In this document: one piece after another, positions 17,282 to 24,986 of the stretch
How the letters are laid out: each line of letters begins with the position of its first letter
Position numbering within the stretch: the first letter of the stretch is position 1
Assembly: GCA_002339725.1 (NCBI GenBank)
Contig: DDKN01000052.1
Coordinates: 5,777-69,336 of the forward strand
From: Thiobacillus sp. UBA2597
GTDB lineage: Bacteria; Pseudomonadota; Gammaproteobacteria; Burkholderiales; Thiobacillaceae
Length of the DNA: 63,560 bases
Reading direction: 5' to 3'
Made by a program: the position numbers and the translations under genes
Notes under the pieces: generated by a model
The model's input: only the letters and a program-made list of their open reading frames with translations
Databases searched by the model: none
Told to the model about the DNA's origin: nothing

Positions 17282-18535
17282 ATGCCCCTGCGTGCCCTCC
17301 TGCTCGACTTCAATTCCTATTTCGCCTCGGTGGAACAGCATCTTCGGCCTGAACTGCGCGGCAGGCCGGTGGGCGTCCTGCCGGTCATGGCCGAGACCAC
17401 CTGCTGCATCGCGGCGAGCTATGAGGCCAAGCGGTTTGGGGTGAAGACCGGCACCAGCGTCATCGAGGCCCGCAAGCGCTGCCCCGACATGGTCTTCGTC
17501 CAGGCCCGGCCGCGGGTCTATGTCGAGATGCACCACCGCCTGATCGATGTGGTCGACAGCGTCATCGCCATCTCGGAGGTGCTGTCCATCGACGAGGTGA
17601 TGTGCGAACTCACCGGCAGCTGGCAGCAGGAGGCCGTGGTGCGCGAACTGGCGCGCGAGGTGAAGGCGAAGATCCGCGCGGAAGTGGGGGAATGCTTGAC
17701 GTGCTCCATCGGCATCGGCCCCAACCGCTTCCTGGCCAAGACCGCCTCCAACATGCAGAAACCGGACGGCCTGACCGTGCTGCACGAAGACGACCTGCCG
17801 CAGGCCCTGTATCGGCTGAAGCTCTCCGACCTCAACGGCATCGGCCAGGCCATGCTCGCGCGCCTGGAGCGTCACGGCATCAGGACGGTCGAGGCGCTCT
17901 GCCAGGCCAGTCGCGAGCAGTTGCGCCGGGTCTGGGGCGGGGTGGAGGGCGAGCGCATGTACGACCGGCTGCGCGGGGTCGATGTGCCGGTGCCGACCAC
18001 CCAGCGTTCCAGCCTGGGCCACTCGCACGTGCTGCCGCCGCATCTGCGTACCGACACCGGCGCCTTCTCGGTGCTGTCCAAGCTCACGCAGAAGGCGGCG
18101 GCACGGCTGCGTGCCTCCGGCCTGCAGGCCGCGCGTTTGAGCATTCAGGTCGACTATCGCAACCACCATCCCTGGCAGCACGAGGCACGTTTCCAACCCA
18201 TGCAGGACACCCTGCCCTTTCTGCGCGTGCTCTCCGCCCTGTGGGCCGAGCGGCCCAGGCGGCGCGAGCCGACCAAGGTGAGCATCACGCTATTGGATTT
18301 GAGCGACGCGGAACAGACGACGCTCTCGCTCTTCCCCGACGGCACCCGCACGCCGGGCCTGGACCACGCCCTCGACCGGCTCAAGGCCAAATACGGCAAC
18401 GATGCGGTCTACTTCGGCGGCGCCTTCATGGCCACCGAAGAGGCGCCCATGCGCATCTCCTTCACCCATGTGCCGGATGTGCGGCTGGAAGGCGATACGA
18501 AAGCGGTGGGGGCAGGTTGGCTGGAGGCGAGGTAG
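17282..18535 (+). CDS. Y-family translesion DNA polymerase (DinB/UmuC-like)
   Basis: A 417-residue error-prone DNA polymerase. The first catalytic Asp lies in LLLDFNSYFASVEQ (Asp9), the YEAKRFGVKTG fingers motif follows, and SIDEV at about residues 102-106 carries the second acidic pair. The helix-hairpin-helix segment (LNGIGQAMLARLERHGI) and a little-finger domain complete the fold. The motifs are between DinB and UmuC types, so no symbol is given. ATG 17282 starts at the conserved N-terminus but has no clear Shine-Dalgarno site. Damage-inducible control is suggested by the tandem operators upstream. Confidence 0.88.
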   Translation: MPLRALLLDFNSYFASVEQHLRPELRGRPVGVLPVMAETTCCIAASYEAKRFGVKTGTSVIEARKRCPDMVFVQARPRVYVEMHHRLIDVVDSVIAISEVLSIDEVMCELTGSWQQEAVVRELAREVKAKIRAEVGECLTCSIGIGPNRFLAKTASNMQKPDGLTVLHEDDLPQALYRLKLSDLNGIGQAMLARLERHGIRTVEALCQASREQLRRVWGGVEGERMYDRLRGVDVPVPTTQRSSLGHSHVLPPHLRTDTGAFSVLSKLTQKAAARLRASGLQAARLSIQVDYRNHHPWQHEARFQPMQDTLPFLRVLSALWAERPRRREPTKVSITLLDLSDAEQTTLSLFPDGTRTPGLDHALDRLKAKYGNDAVYFGGAFMATEEAPMRISFTHVPDVRLEGDTKAVGAGWLEAR

Positions 18536-18592
18536 GGTGCACTTCGTGCACCAAATACAGCGCGGTAGGGTGCACTCTGTGCACCAAACATG
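18532..18592 (+). repeat. Paired REP palindromes left of the RAYT gene
   Basis: Two successive elements of the form GTAGGGTGCAC(n)GTGCACC, at about 18532-18555 (loop TTC) and 18570-18592 (loop TCT). Each has the 5' GTAG tetranucleotide and a GGTGCAC/GTGCACC stem typical of REP sequences handled by RAYT transposases. Confidence 0.75.
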
Positions 18593-18617
18593 CGAAAAAA
18601 ACAAACCGGAGGAAGCT

Positions 18618-19166
18618 ATGCCCGAATATCGTCGCGCCAAGGTGCCCGGCGGCACTTATTTCTTCACCGTCACCACTTACCAACGCGGCAAGTTTATGGC
18701 CGATGCCCCTTTCCGCAATGCCTTGCGCGATGGCATCGAACTGGCCCGAAAAACCCTGCCCTTCGATATTGAAGCCTGGGTGCTGCTACCCGATCACATG
18801 CATTGCATCTGGCGGCTGCCGGAAGGCGATGCCGATTACGCCAAGCGCTGGGCCGTCATCAAACGGCATGTGAGTAAGCATTGCGGGCATTGGCTCGCAC
18901 GTCATGTGGCGTTAAGCGAGTCTAGGCTTGCCCGAAAGGAATCGGCCATATGGCAACGCCGGTTTTGGGAGCACCAGATACGCGACGAACACGACTTTGC
19001 CAAACATGTCGATTACATCCATTACAACCCGGTCAAGCATGGTTATGCCGAACGTGTGGCCGATTGGCCGCATTCGACCTTTCATCGTTATGTGCGGGCC
19101 GGTGTGTATTCCAGAGATTGGGCGGGTTCAGGAGTGGTTATGCGTGATAGCGATTTCGGAGAGTAG
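18618..19166 (+). mobile_element. REP-associated tyrosine transposase (RAYT, Y1/HUH family)
   Basis: A 182-residue Y1 transposase of the IS200-like RAYT group, which process REP palindromes as single-stranded DNA. It has the N-terminal YRRAKVPGGTYFFTVTTYQR signature, the HUH metal motif in LLPDHMHCIW, and the catalytic Tyr region HVDYIHYNPVKHGY. ATG 18618 follows GGAGGAAG. The gene looks intact and sits between REP palindromes on both sides; it directly follows the Y-family polymerase gene. It may be the source of REP elements in this genome. Confidence 0.9.
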
Positions 19167-19207
19167 GGTTTCGTGCACCATGTTGTGGTGCGTGGAACGC
19201 ACCCTAC
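19164..19207 (+). repeat. REP palindromes right of the RAYT gene
   Basis: GTAGGGTTTCGTGCACCA followed by an inverted end GGTGCGTGGAACGCACCCTAC. The second arm is the reverse complement type of the GTAGGGTGC(n)GCACC elements left of the gene, giving an inverted bracket round the RAYT. Confidence 0.65.
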
Positions 19208-19244
19208 GGCAGACTGCAACCTTGCGTTACCGTTTCACAGCAAC

Positions 19245-19320
19245 GCGAGGTTGTAGTTCCGGCCGTTCCTTCGGGACTTAACCTGCGCAATGCGCAGGTT
19301 AGCCTTCACTGTAACCTGCC
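19245..19320 (+). repeat. REP-like element, copy 5, beside proB
   Basis: GTAGTTCCGGCCGTTCC, a strong hairpin AACCTGCGCA / TGCGCAGGTT, then AGCCTTCACTGTAACC. The ends match the elements near motCD and the SOR-like gene. It lies between the RAYT and the 3' end of proB; the hairpin may also limit transcription from proB. Confidence 0.65.
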
Positions 19321-19324
19321 CCTG

Positions 19325-20446
19325 CTAGAGCAGTGCCAGGTTATCCCGGTGTATCAGCTCCGGTTCGTCGATGTAGCCCAGTGCGGCCTCGATCTCCGAG
19401 GTGGCCTTGCGCTGGATCTTGCGCGCCTCGTCCGCCGAATAATTGACCAGACCGCGCGCAAGGTCGCGGCCGTCGGGCCCGAGGCAGGCGACGACTTCGC
19501 CGCGCTGGAAATCGCCGATGACTTCGATCACGCCGATGGGCAGCAGGCTCTTGCCCTGCACGGTGAGCGCCCGGGCGGCGCCTTCATCCAGCTTCAGCTT
19601 GCCGCGCACCTGCAGGTGGTCGGCCAGCCATTGCCGGCGCGCGGCGATGGGTTCGTTGACGGCGGTGAACTGGGTGCCGATGCGCTCTCCCTGGGCCAGG
19701 CGGATCAATACATCGGGCTCGCGGCCGCTGGCGATGACGGTGTGGGCGCCACTGCGCGCGGCACGCTTGGCGGCGAGCACCTTGGTCAGCATGCCGCCGC
19801 GGCCGACGCTGCTGCCGGCGCCGCCGGCCATGGCCTCGAGCGCGGGGTCGCCCGCGGTGACCTCGGCCAGCAGTTTTGCATTCGGATCCTTGCGCGGGTC
19901 GGCGGTGTAGAGGCCGCTCTGATCGGTGAGGATGATCAGGGCATCGGCTTCGATGAGATTGGCGACCAGGGCGCCCAGTGTGTCGTTGTCGCCGAACTTG
20001 ATCTCCTCGGTCACCACGGTGTCGTTCTCGTTGATGATGGGGATGACCTTGAGTTCAAGCAGGGTGCGCAAAGTGGAGCGGGCGTTGAGATAGCGCTCGC
20101 GGTCGGCCAGGTCGGCGTGGGTGAGCAGTATCTGCGCAGTGCGCAACTGGTGGCCGCGGAAGCTGCGCTCGTAGGCCTCGATCAGGCCCATCTGGCCCAC
20201 CGCGGCGGCGGCCTGCAGTTCGTGCATGGCATGGGGGCGCTTGGACCAACCCAGGCGTTGCATGCCCTCGGCGATGGCACCGCTGGAGACCAGCACCACT
20301 TCCTTGCCCATTTCCACCAGATGCGCGATCTGGGCCGACCACAGGGCCAGGCGCTCGTGGTCAAGGCCGCGGCCGTCGTTGGTGACCAGGCTGCTGCCGA
20401 CCTTGACCACCAGGCGTTTGGTGCTGGCGACGACGGAAGCGGTCAT
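19325..20446 (-). CDS. proB: ProB, glutamate 5-kinase
   Basis: ProB phosphorylates glutamate in the first step of proline synthesis. The 373-residue protein has the amino-acid kinase domain (RLVVKVGSSLVTNDGRGLD, then VSSGAIAEGMQRLGW, ENDTV and FGDNDTLGALVANL) and a C-terminal PUA domain from about residue 280 ending in ELIHRDNLALL. It overlaps the obg stop by four bases (ATGA), so the two are translationally coupled; obg-proB adjacency is common in betaproteobacteria. Confidence 0.96.
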   Translation of the reverse strand: MTASVVASTKRLVVKVGSSLVTNDGRGLDHERLALWSAQIAHLVEMGKEVVLVSSGAIAEGMQRLGWSKRPHAMHELQAAAAVGQMGLIEAYERSFRGHQLRTAQILLTHADLADRERYLNARSTLRTLLELKVIPIINENDTVVTEEIKFGDNDTLGALVANLIEADALIILTDQSGLYTADPRKDPNAKLLAEVTAGDPALEAMAGGAGSSVGRGGMLTKVLAAKRAARSGAHTVIASGREPDVLIRLAQGERIGTQFTAVNEPIAARRQWLADHLQVRGKLKLDEGAARALTVQGKSLLPIGVIEVIGDFQRGEVVACLGPDGRDLARGLVNYSADEARKIQRKATSEIEAALGYIDEPELIHRDNLALL

Positions 20447-21516
20447 GCGCCGGCCTCCGGTTCAGGGGCGGTGGGCATCGCGGTTTCTGCTTCGGTTTCC
20501 TGGGCGCGGGTTTGTTCGAGGTGCTCCATGATGGCGTAGATCAAGGGCTGGCAGCCTTCGCCGCTGATCGCCGAGATGGCGAACACCGGGCCCTGCCAGC
20601 CGTAGTCCTGGATGAAGGCCTGGATTTTAGCCTGCCGCTCGCTCTCCGGGATGAGGTCGGTCTTGTTCAGCACCAGCCAGCGCGGCTTGGCGTAGAGTTC
20701 GGCGTCGTACTTGCGCAACTCCTCGACGATGGCGCGCGCCTCGTGCACCGGATCGGCCGCCGGGTCGAACGGCGCGAGATCGACGATGTGCAGCAGGAGC
20801 CGGGTGCGGGCCAGGTGGCGCAGGAACTGGTGACCCAGGCCGGCGCCCTCGGCCGCGCCCTCGATCAGGCCGGGGATGTCGGCGATGACGAAGCTGCGGT
20901 TGGCATCCACCCGCACCACACCCAGATTCGGGTGCAGGGTGGTGAAGGGGTAGTCGGCCACCTTGGGCCGGGCGGCGGACACCGCACGGATGAAGGTGGA
21001 CTTGCCGGCATTGGGCATGCCGAGCAGGCCGACGTCCGCCAGCACCTTCAATTCCAGGCGCAGGCGCCGCTCCTCGCCCGGTTCGCCATGGGTGAACTGG
21101 CGCGGCGCCCGGTTGGTGCTGGACTTGAAATGCAGGTTGCCGAGGCCGCCCTTGCCACCGCGGGCCAGCAGGGCCCGCTGGCCGTCGCGCGCCAGGTCGG
21201 CGATGACCTCGCCGGTGTCGGCGTCGTGGATCAGGGTGCCGACCGGCACCCGCAGGATCAGGTCCTCGCCGCCCTTGCCGTAGCAGTCGGAGCCGCGGCC
21301 GTTCTCGCCGTTCTGCGCCCGATACATGCGGGTATAGCGAAACTCGACCAGGGTGTTGAGGTTGCGGTCGGCCACGGCATAGATGCTGCCGCCCTTGCCG
21401 CCGTCACCGCCATCGGGGCCGCCCTTGGGCACGAATTTCTCACGCCGCATCGAGGCCGAGCCGTTGCCGCCTTTGCCGGCAATGACCTCGATGGTCGCTT
21501 CATCGATGAACTTCAT
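20443..21516 (-). CDS. obg: Obg/CgtA, ribosome-associated GTPase
   Basis: Obg is an essential GTPase that helps assemble the 50S subunit. The 357-residue protein has the glycine-rich Obg fold (KGGNGSASMRREKFVPKGG, GGDGGKGGS), the G1 motif GMPNAGKST at about residues 166-174, G3 DIPGLIEGA and G4 NKTD, and an acidic/Pro-rich tail. Its position downstream of rplU-rpmA and upstream of proB is the usual arrangement, although a terminator lies between rpmA and obg. Confidence 0.97.
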   Translation of the reverse strand: MKFIDEATIEVIAGKGGNGSASMRREKFVPKGGPDGGDGGKGGSIYAVADRNLNTLVEFRYTRMYRAQNGENGRGSDCYGKGGEDLILRVPVGTLIHDADTGEVIADLARDGQRALLARGGKGGLGNLHFKSSTNRAPRQFTHGEPGEERRLRLELKVLADVGLLGMPNAGKSTFIRAVSAARPKVADYPFTTLHPNLGVVRVDANRSFVIADIPGLIEGAAEGAGLGHQFLRHLARTRLLLHIVDLAPFDPAADPVHEARAIVEELRKYDAELYAKPRWLVLNKTDLIPESERQAKIQAFIQDYGWQGPVFAISAISGEGCQPLIYAIMEHLEQTRAQETEAETAMPTAPEPEAGA

Positions 21517-21528
21517 GGCGTGTGCCCT

Positions 21529-21566
21529 AGAAACAAAAAGGCCCTATCCGGGGATAGGGCCCTTGC
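21529..21566 (-). terminator. Terminator between rpmA and obg
   Basis: An inverted repeat AAGGCCCTATCC / GGATAGGGCC with a short loop; on the minus strand it is followed by CCTTTTTGTTTC. It should end most of the rplU-rpmA transcript, with partial read-through into obg. Confidence 0.85.
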
Positions 21567-21583
21567 GGATAGATTGGCTTGAC

Positions 21584-21847
21584 TCAGGCCTGCACCGGGA
21601 TCACGTTGACCGTGCGGCGCTGCTTCGGGCCCTTGGTGGTGTATTCGACCACGCCGTCGACCAGTGCGAACAGGGTGAAATCCTTGCCGACGCCGACGTT
21701 GGTGCCGGGGTGGAACTGGGTGCCGCGCTGACGCACCAGGATGTTGCCCGCGGGCACGAACTGGCCGCCGTAGCGCTTGACGCCCAGCATCTTCGGATTG
21801 GAGTCGCGGCCGTTACGGGAGCTGCCGCCTGCTTTTTTGTGTGCCAT
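21584..21847 (-). CDS. rpmA: Ribosomal protein L27
   Basis: An 87-residue large-subunit protein with the canonical start AHKKAGGSSRNGRDS and the GVKRYGGQFVPAGNILVRQRG core. Its flexible N-terminus reaches the peptidyl-transferase centre. It follows rplU with an 18-base gap and is the second gene of the rplU-rpmA operon. Confidence 0.99.
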   Translation of the reverse strand: MAHKKAGGSSRNGRDSNPKMLGVKRYGGQFVPAGNILVRQRGTQFHPGTNVGVGKDFTLFALVDGVVEYTTKGPKQRRTVNVIPVQA

Positions 21848-21865
21848 GGTCTGTTAACTCCTGAT

Positions 21866-22177
21866 TTAGGCGGAAATGCCTTCGATGCGCAGTTCCGTGT
21901 AATTCTGGCGATGACCCTGGGTCTTGCGATAGTGCTTGCGACGACGCATCTTGAAGATCATGACCTTGTCGCCACGGCCGTGGGAGACCACGGTGGCCTT
22001 GACGCTGGCGCCGGCCACGAAGGGCGCGCCGATCTTGACCTTGTCGCCGTCGGCGACCATCAGGACGTCCTTGATCTCGACCGCGCCGCCGACTTCGACG
22101 GGCAGGCTCTCAACTTTCAGTTTGCCGCCGGCAGAGACTTTGTACTGCTTGCCGCCGGTTTTGATAACCGCATACAT
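21866..22177 (-). CDS. rplU: Ribosomal protein L21
   Basis: A 103-residue large-subunit protein starting MYAVIKTGGKQYKVSAG and ending KTQGHRQNYTELRIEGI, the standard L21 length and termini. ATG 22177 was chosen from the conserved N-terminus; the open frame extends upstream through the promoter only by chance. It is first in the rplU-rpmA unit. Confidence 0.99.
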   Translation of the reverse strand: MYAVIKTGGKQYKVSAGGKLKVESLPVEVGGAVEIKDVLMVADGDKVKIGAPFVAGASVKATVVSHGRGDKVMIFKMRRRKHYRKTQGHRQNYTELRIEGISA

Positions 22178-22216
22178 GGTGGGCTCCAACGCTCGGGTTG
22201 TTGCAGGAAACGGCGA

Positions 22217-22245
22217 ATTATAGCCAGGCCGACCCGGCAATGCAA
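22217..22245 (-). promoter_or_regulatory. rplU: Sigma-70 promoter of rplU-rpmA
   Basis: On the minus strand, -35 TTGCAT (22240-22245), a 17-base spacer, and a perfect -10 TATAAT (22217-22222), 40 bases before the rplU start codon. Confidence 0.8.
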
Positions 22246-22325
22246 TTCCCTTTGTCAGGCTGACGGCCGGCCGGTATAGTGCCCCGGCCCCGACCCCAGG
22301 CCCCTTGGTCGCCCCGACTTTAGCC

Positions 22326-22736
22326 ATGTTGCCCACCCCGAGTCTTACCCGCCGCCTGGCCGCCCTGTTCTACGAAGCCCTGATCCTGCTGGCGCTCTGG
22401 ATCGTGGCCGGCTTCCCCTTCGTCGGTCTGAGCCAGGGCCTGGACCCGGCCTGGGTCACGCCCCTGTTCCGGCTTTATCTCTTGCTGGTTACCGGCCTCT
22501 ATTTCACTTGGTTCTGGCGCCATGGCGGCCAGACCCTGCCCATGAAGACCTGGCGCATCCGGCTGGTGAGCGCCGACGGCGCGCCGGTGACGCGCCGGCA
22601 GGCCTGGCTGCGCTACGGCGCGGCCCTGCTCGGCATCCCCTTTCTTGGCGTCGGCTTGTGGTGGGCCTGGTTCGATGCCGATCGCCAGTTTTTGCATGAC
22701 CGCCTGAGCGGCACCCGCCTGGTCAAGCTCGACTGA
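22326..22736 (+). CDS. RDD-family membrane protein
   Basis: A 136-residue inner-membrane protein. The RDD domain starts with SLTRRLAALFYEALILL (Arg/Asp-type N-terminal helix), followed by a second helix (LYLLLVTGLYFTWFW), the GGQTLPMKTWRIRLV motif and a third helix; the family signature WFDADRQFLHDRLSGTRLV ends the protein. RDD proteins may transport small compounds, but the substrate is unknown. ATG 22326 was preferred over TTG 22305. It is transcribed divergently from rplU and converges on lptG. Confidence 0.85.
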   Translation: MLPTPSLTRRLAALFYEALILLALWIVAGFPFVGLSQGLDPAWVTPLFRLYLLLVTGLYFTWFWRHGGQTLPMKTWRIRLVSADGAPVTRRQAWLRYGAALLGIPFLGVGLWWAWFDADRQFLHDRLSGTRLVKLD

Positions 22737-23810
22737 TCAGCGTCGTTCGACCAGCCACAGGCTGGCGGCGGCGAGGCCGGAGAAGACCAGGATCGGCAGG
22801 CCGGCACTCAGGCTGGGCGGCCAGTCGTTGAGCAGGCCGAGATGGGCCGCCAGCCGGTTGACCAGGTAGAAGGCCAGACCGATCAGCACCCCGATCATCA
22901 CCCGCCCGCTGACCCCGGTCGCGCGTGGCTGCAGATAGACGAAGGGCAGGGCAAGCAGCAGCATGACCGGGGCGGCCAGCGGGTAAACCAGCTTGGCCCA
23001 GAGCGCGATTTCGTAGCGCGTGGTCTTCTGCCGGTTCTCCTTCAGGTGTTCGATGTAGCTGTAGAGGGCATGCAGGGCCATGCGCTCCGGTGTCACCATC
23101 AGCACCGACAGCAACTCGGGCGTGATGCTCGACGGCCAGCGCAGCTCGGGCAGCCGCTCGATCCGGGCGCCGGTCTCGTCCAGCCGCGTGAGCTCGACGT
23201 CGCGCAGCAGCCAATGGCCATCCCCCGTCCAGACGCCGCTTTGCGCGGTCTGGATCGCCTTGAGCTGAAAGCGCTCATCGAACTGGTAGATCTGCACCTT
23301 GAGCAGGGTGCTGTCGGGCAGCATCTCGCGCGCGTTGACGAAATTCCGGCCATCCTTGGCCCACAGGCCGCTTTTGAATTCCTGGGCCACCACCCGGCTG
23401 GTGGTGCGCAGTTTGAGCTGTTGCGCCGTCTGTTCGGCCAGCGGGGTGACCAGTTCGCCAACGATGAGGATGGCCAGGGCGAGCGAGGCGCCCAGACCCA
23501 GCATCAGCCGCAGCAATTGCCAGGGCGGCAGGCCCGAGGCGCGCATGACGTTGAATTCGGAATTGACCGCCAGGCGGGCCAGGGCGAACAAGGCGCCGAT
23601 CACCGCGGCGATCGGCATCAGCTCATGGATGCGCCCAGGCAGATGCAGGGCCACGAAGAGCAGGGCCTTGGTCATGGTGTAGCTGCCATTGCCGACATCG
23701 CCCATCTCTTCCAGCAAGTCGAAAAAGCTGAACAGCAGCAGCAGAACGGCCAGGGTCAGGCCGATCGAGGCCAGGATCTGACCGGCCAGGTAGCGGTTCA
23801 GGATCTTCAT
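22737..23810 (-). CDS. lptG: LptG, LPS export permease
   Basis: LptG pairs with LptF and the LptB ATPase to extract lipopolysaccharide from the inner membrane. The 357-residue protein has the YjgP/YjgQ layout: three membrane helices in the first 115 residues, a periplasmic jellyroll domain, then three helices near the C-terminus. The start KILNRYLAGQILASIGL is canonical, which supports ATG 23810, overlapping the lptF stop codon. lptB, lptA and lptC are 23 kb away in this window. Confidence 0.95.
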   Translation of the reverse strand: MKILNRYLAGQILASIGLTLAVLLLLFSFFDLLEEMGDVGNGSYTMTKALLFVALHLPGRIHELMPIAAVIGALFALARLAVNSEFNVMRASGLPPWQLLRLMLGLGASLALAILIVGELVTPLAEQTAQQLKLRTTSRVVAQEFKSGLWAKDGRNFVNAREMLPDSTLLKVQIYQFDERFQLKAIQTAQSGVWTGDGHWLLRDVELTRLDETGARIERLPELRWPSSITPELLSVLMVTPERMALHALYSYIEHLKENRQKTTRYEIALWAKLVYPLAAPVMLLLALPFVYLQPRATGVSGRVMIGVLIGLAFYLVNRLAAHLGLLNDWPPSLSAGLPILVFSGLAAASLWLVERR

Positions 23811-24889
23811 CGGCCGGGTCTCCAACGGCCGGGGCCGCGCATGCGCAACCAGAACAGCAGGGTCAGCAAAACAGCCATCGAGCCATGGATCAGGAGCATG
23901 CTGGCGCCGGCGCTCAGGCTTTGCCGGACGACCCAGCCCTCACTCAGGCCGATCAGGTTGTTGTAAACGGCGTAGATCAGAATGGCGAACAGGATGTTGA
24001 GCGAGCGGCCGGCGCGCGGGTTGATGAAGCTGAGCGGAATGGCGAACAGCGCCAGGATCAGCGCGCTGAGCGGATGCCCCGCGCGCCAGCCCAATTCGGC
24101 CTGGTTCTCCGGGCTGGGGTTCTGGATCAGCTCCAGGGTGTCGCGCTCTTTCGCATTGTCCGAACGCGGCTTGCCTGTGCTCGGCTCCAGGCGGATGGCA
24201 TAGCGCTCGAATTCCATCACGCGGAAATCCATGCTGCCCGGCTTCCCCTCATAACGCCGACCGTTTTCCAGCACCAGGTAGGGATCGCCATTGTCCATGA
24301 TCACGCGGTTGCCCTGCTGGGCCGCGATGATGCCGATGCGGCCATGCTGCTCGGACCGGATGAAGACATTGCGCACCTGCCGGTCAAGGCCGTCGCTCGC
24401 TTCAACGAAATAGACCTTCCTGCCGCCGGCTGCCTCGACGAACAGGCCGGGTGACAGGTTGGCGGTATCCTGTTGGCTGCTCAGGAATTGCTCATAGCCG
24501 ACCCGCTTCTGGGCGGCCCAGGGCAGCAGCACCAGGCTCAGCAGCGCGATGATGAGGCTGACCGGGAGGGCGAACTGCAGCACGGGACGAATCCAGTCCA
24601 GATGGTTCAGGCCGGAACTGAGCCAGATCACCATTTCGCTGTCGCGCCAATAGCGGTTGAGCGTGAGGAATACCGCCATGAACAGCGCCAGCGACAACAG
24701 CACCGGGGTCAGGTGCAGCAGGCTGAAGCCGAGAAACGGCAGGATCGCCTGCGGCACGAGATCGCCCGTGGCAGCCCGGCCGAAGATGCGCGCGACCAGG
24801 GTGACCGCCACGATCGCCGCCAGCCCGGCCAGGGCATAGACGGACGTCGCTGTCATTTCGCGGATCAGGGCTCGCTGGTGGATGCGCAT
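23807..24889 (-). CDS. lptF: LptF, LPS export permease
   Basis: The partner of LptG in the LptB2FG transporter. The 360-residue protein begins with helix 1 (REMTATSVYALAGLAAIVAV), has the LTPVLLSLALFMAVFLTLNRYWRDSEM coupling-helix region near residue 60-90, a periplasmic beta-jellyroll at about 130-255 and C-terminal helices. lptF-lptG form a two-gene operon divergent from pepA, as in many gamma- and betaproteobacteria. Confidence 0.95.
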   Translation of the reverse strand: MRIHQRALIREMTATSVYALAGLAAIVAVTLVARIFGRAATGDLVPQAILPFLGFSLLHLTPVLLSLALFMAVFLTLNRYWRDSEMVIWLSSGLNHLDWIRPVLQFALPVSLIIALLSLVLLPWAAQKRVGYEQFLSSQQDTANLSPGLFVEAAGGRKVYFVEASDGLDRQVRNVFIRSEQHGRIGIIAAQQGNRVIMDNGDPYLVLENGRRYEGKPGSMDFRVMEFERYAIRLEPSTGKPRSDNAKERDTLELIQNPSPENQAELGWRAGHPLSALILALFAIPLSFINPRAGRSLNILFAILIYAVYNNLIGLSEGWVVRQSLSAGASMLLIHGSMAVLLTLLFWLRMRGPGRWRPGR

Positions 24890-24891
24890 CT

Positions 24892-24920
24892 TTGACTTTG
24901 TCGACTTGATTGAAAATAAT
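24892..24920 (+). promoter_or_regulatory. pepA: Sigma-70 promoter of pepA
   Basis: TTGACT (24892-24897), a 17-base spacer and AATAAT (24915-24920), 66 bases before the pepA ATG. The -35 box lies two bases from the divergent lptF start codon, so the lptF promoter must overlap this region or be reached from the pepA side. Confidence 0.55.
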
Positions 24921-24986
24921 GGGCAACTTTAGCGGGCAAGCCGCGAATCGGCCGATTTTATTGATTTTCTGCGCGTGGGGTGAGTC

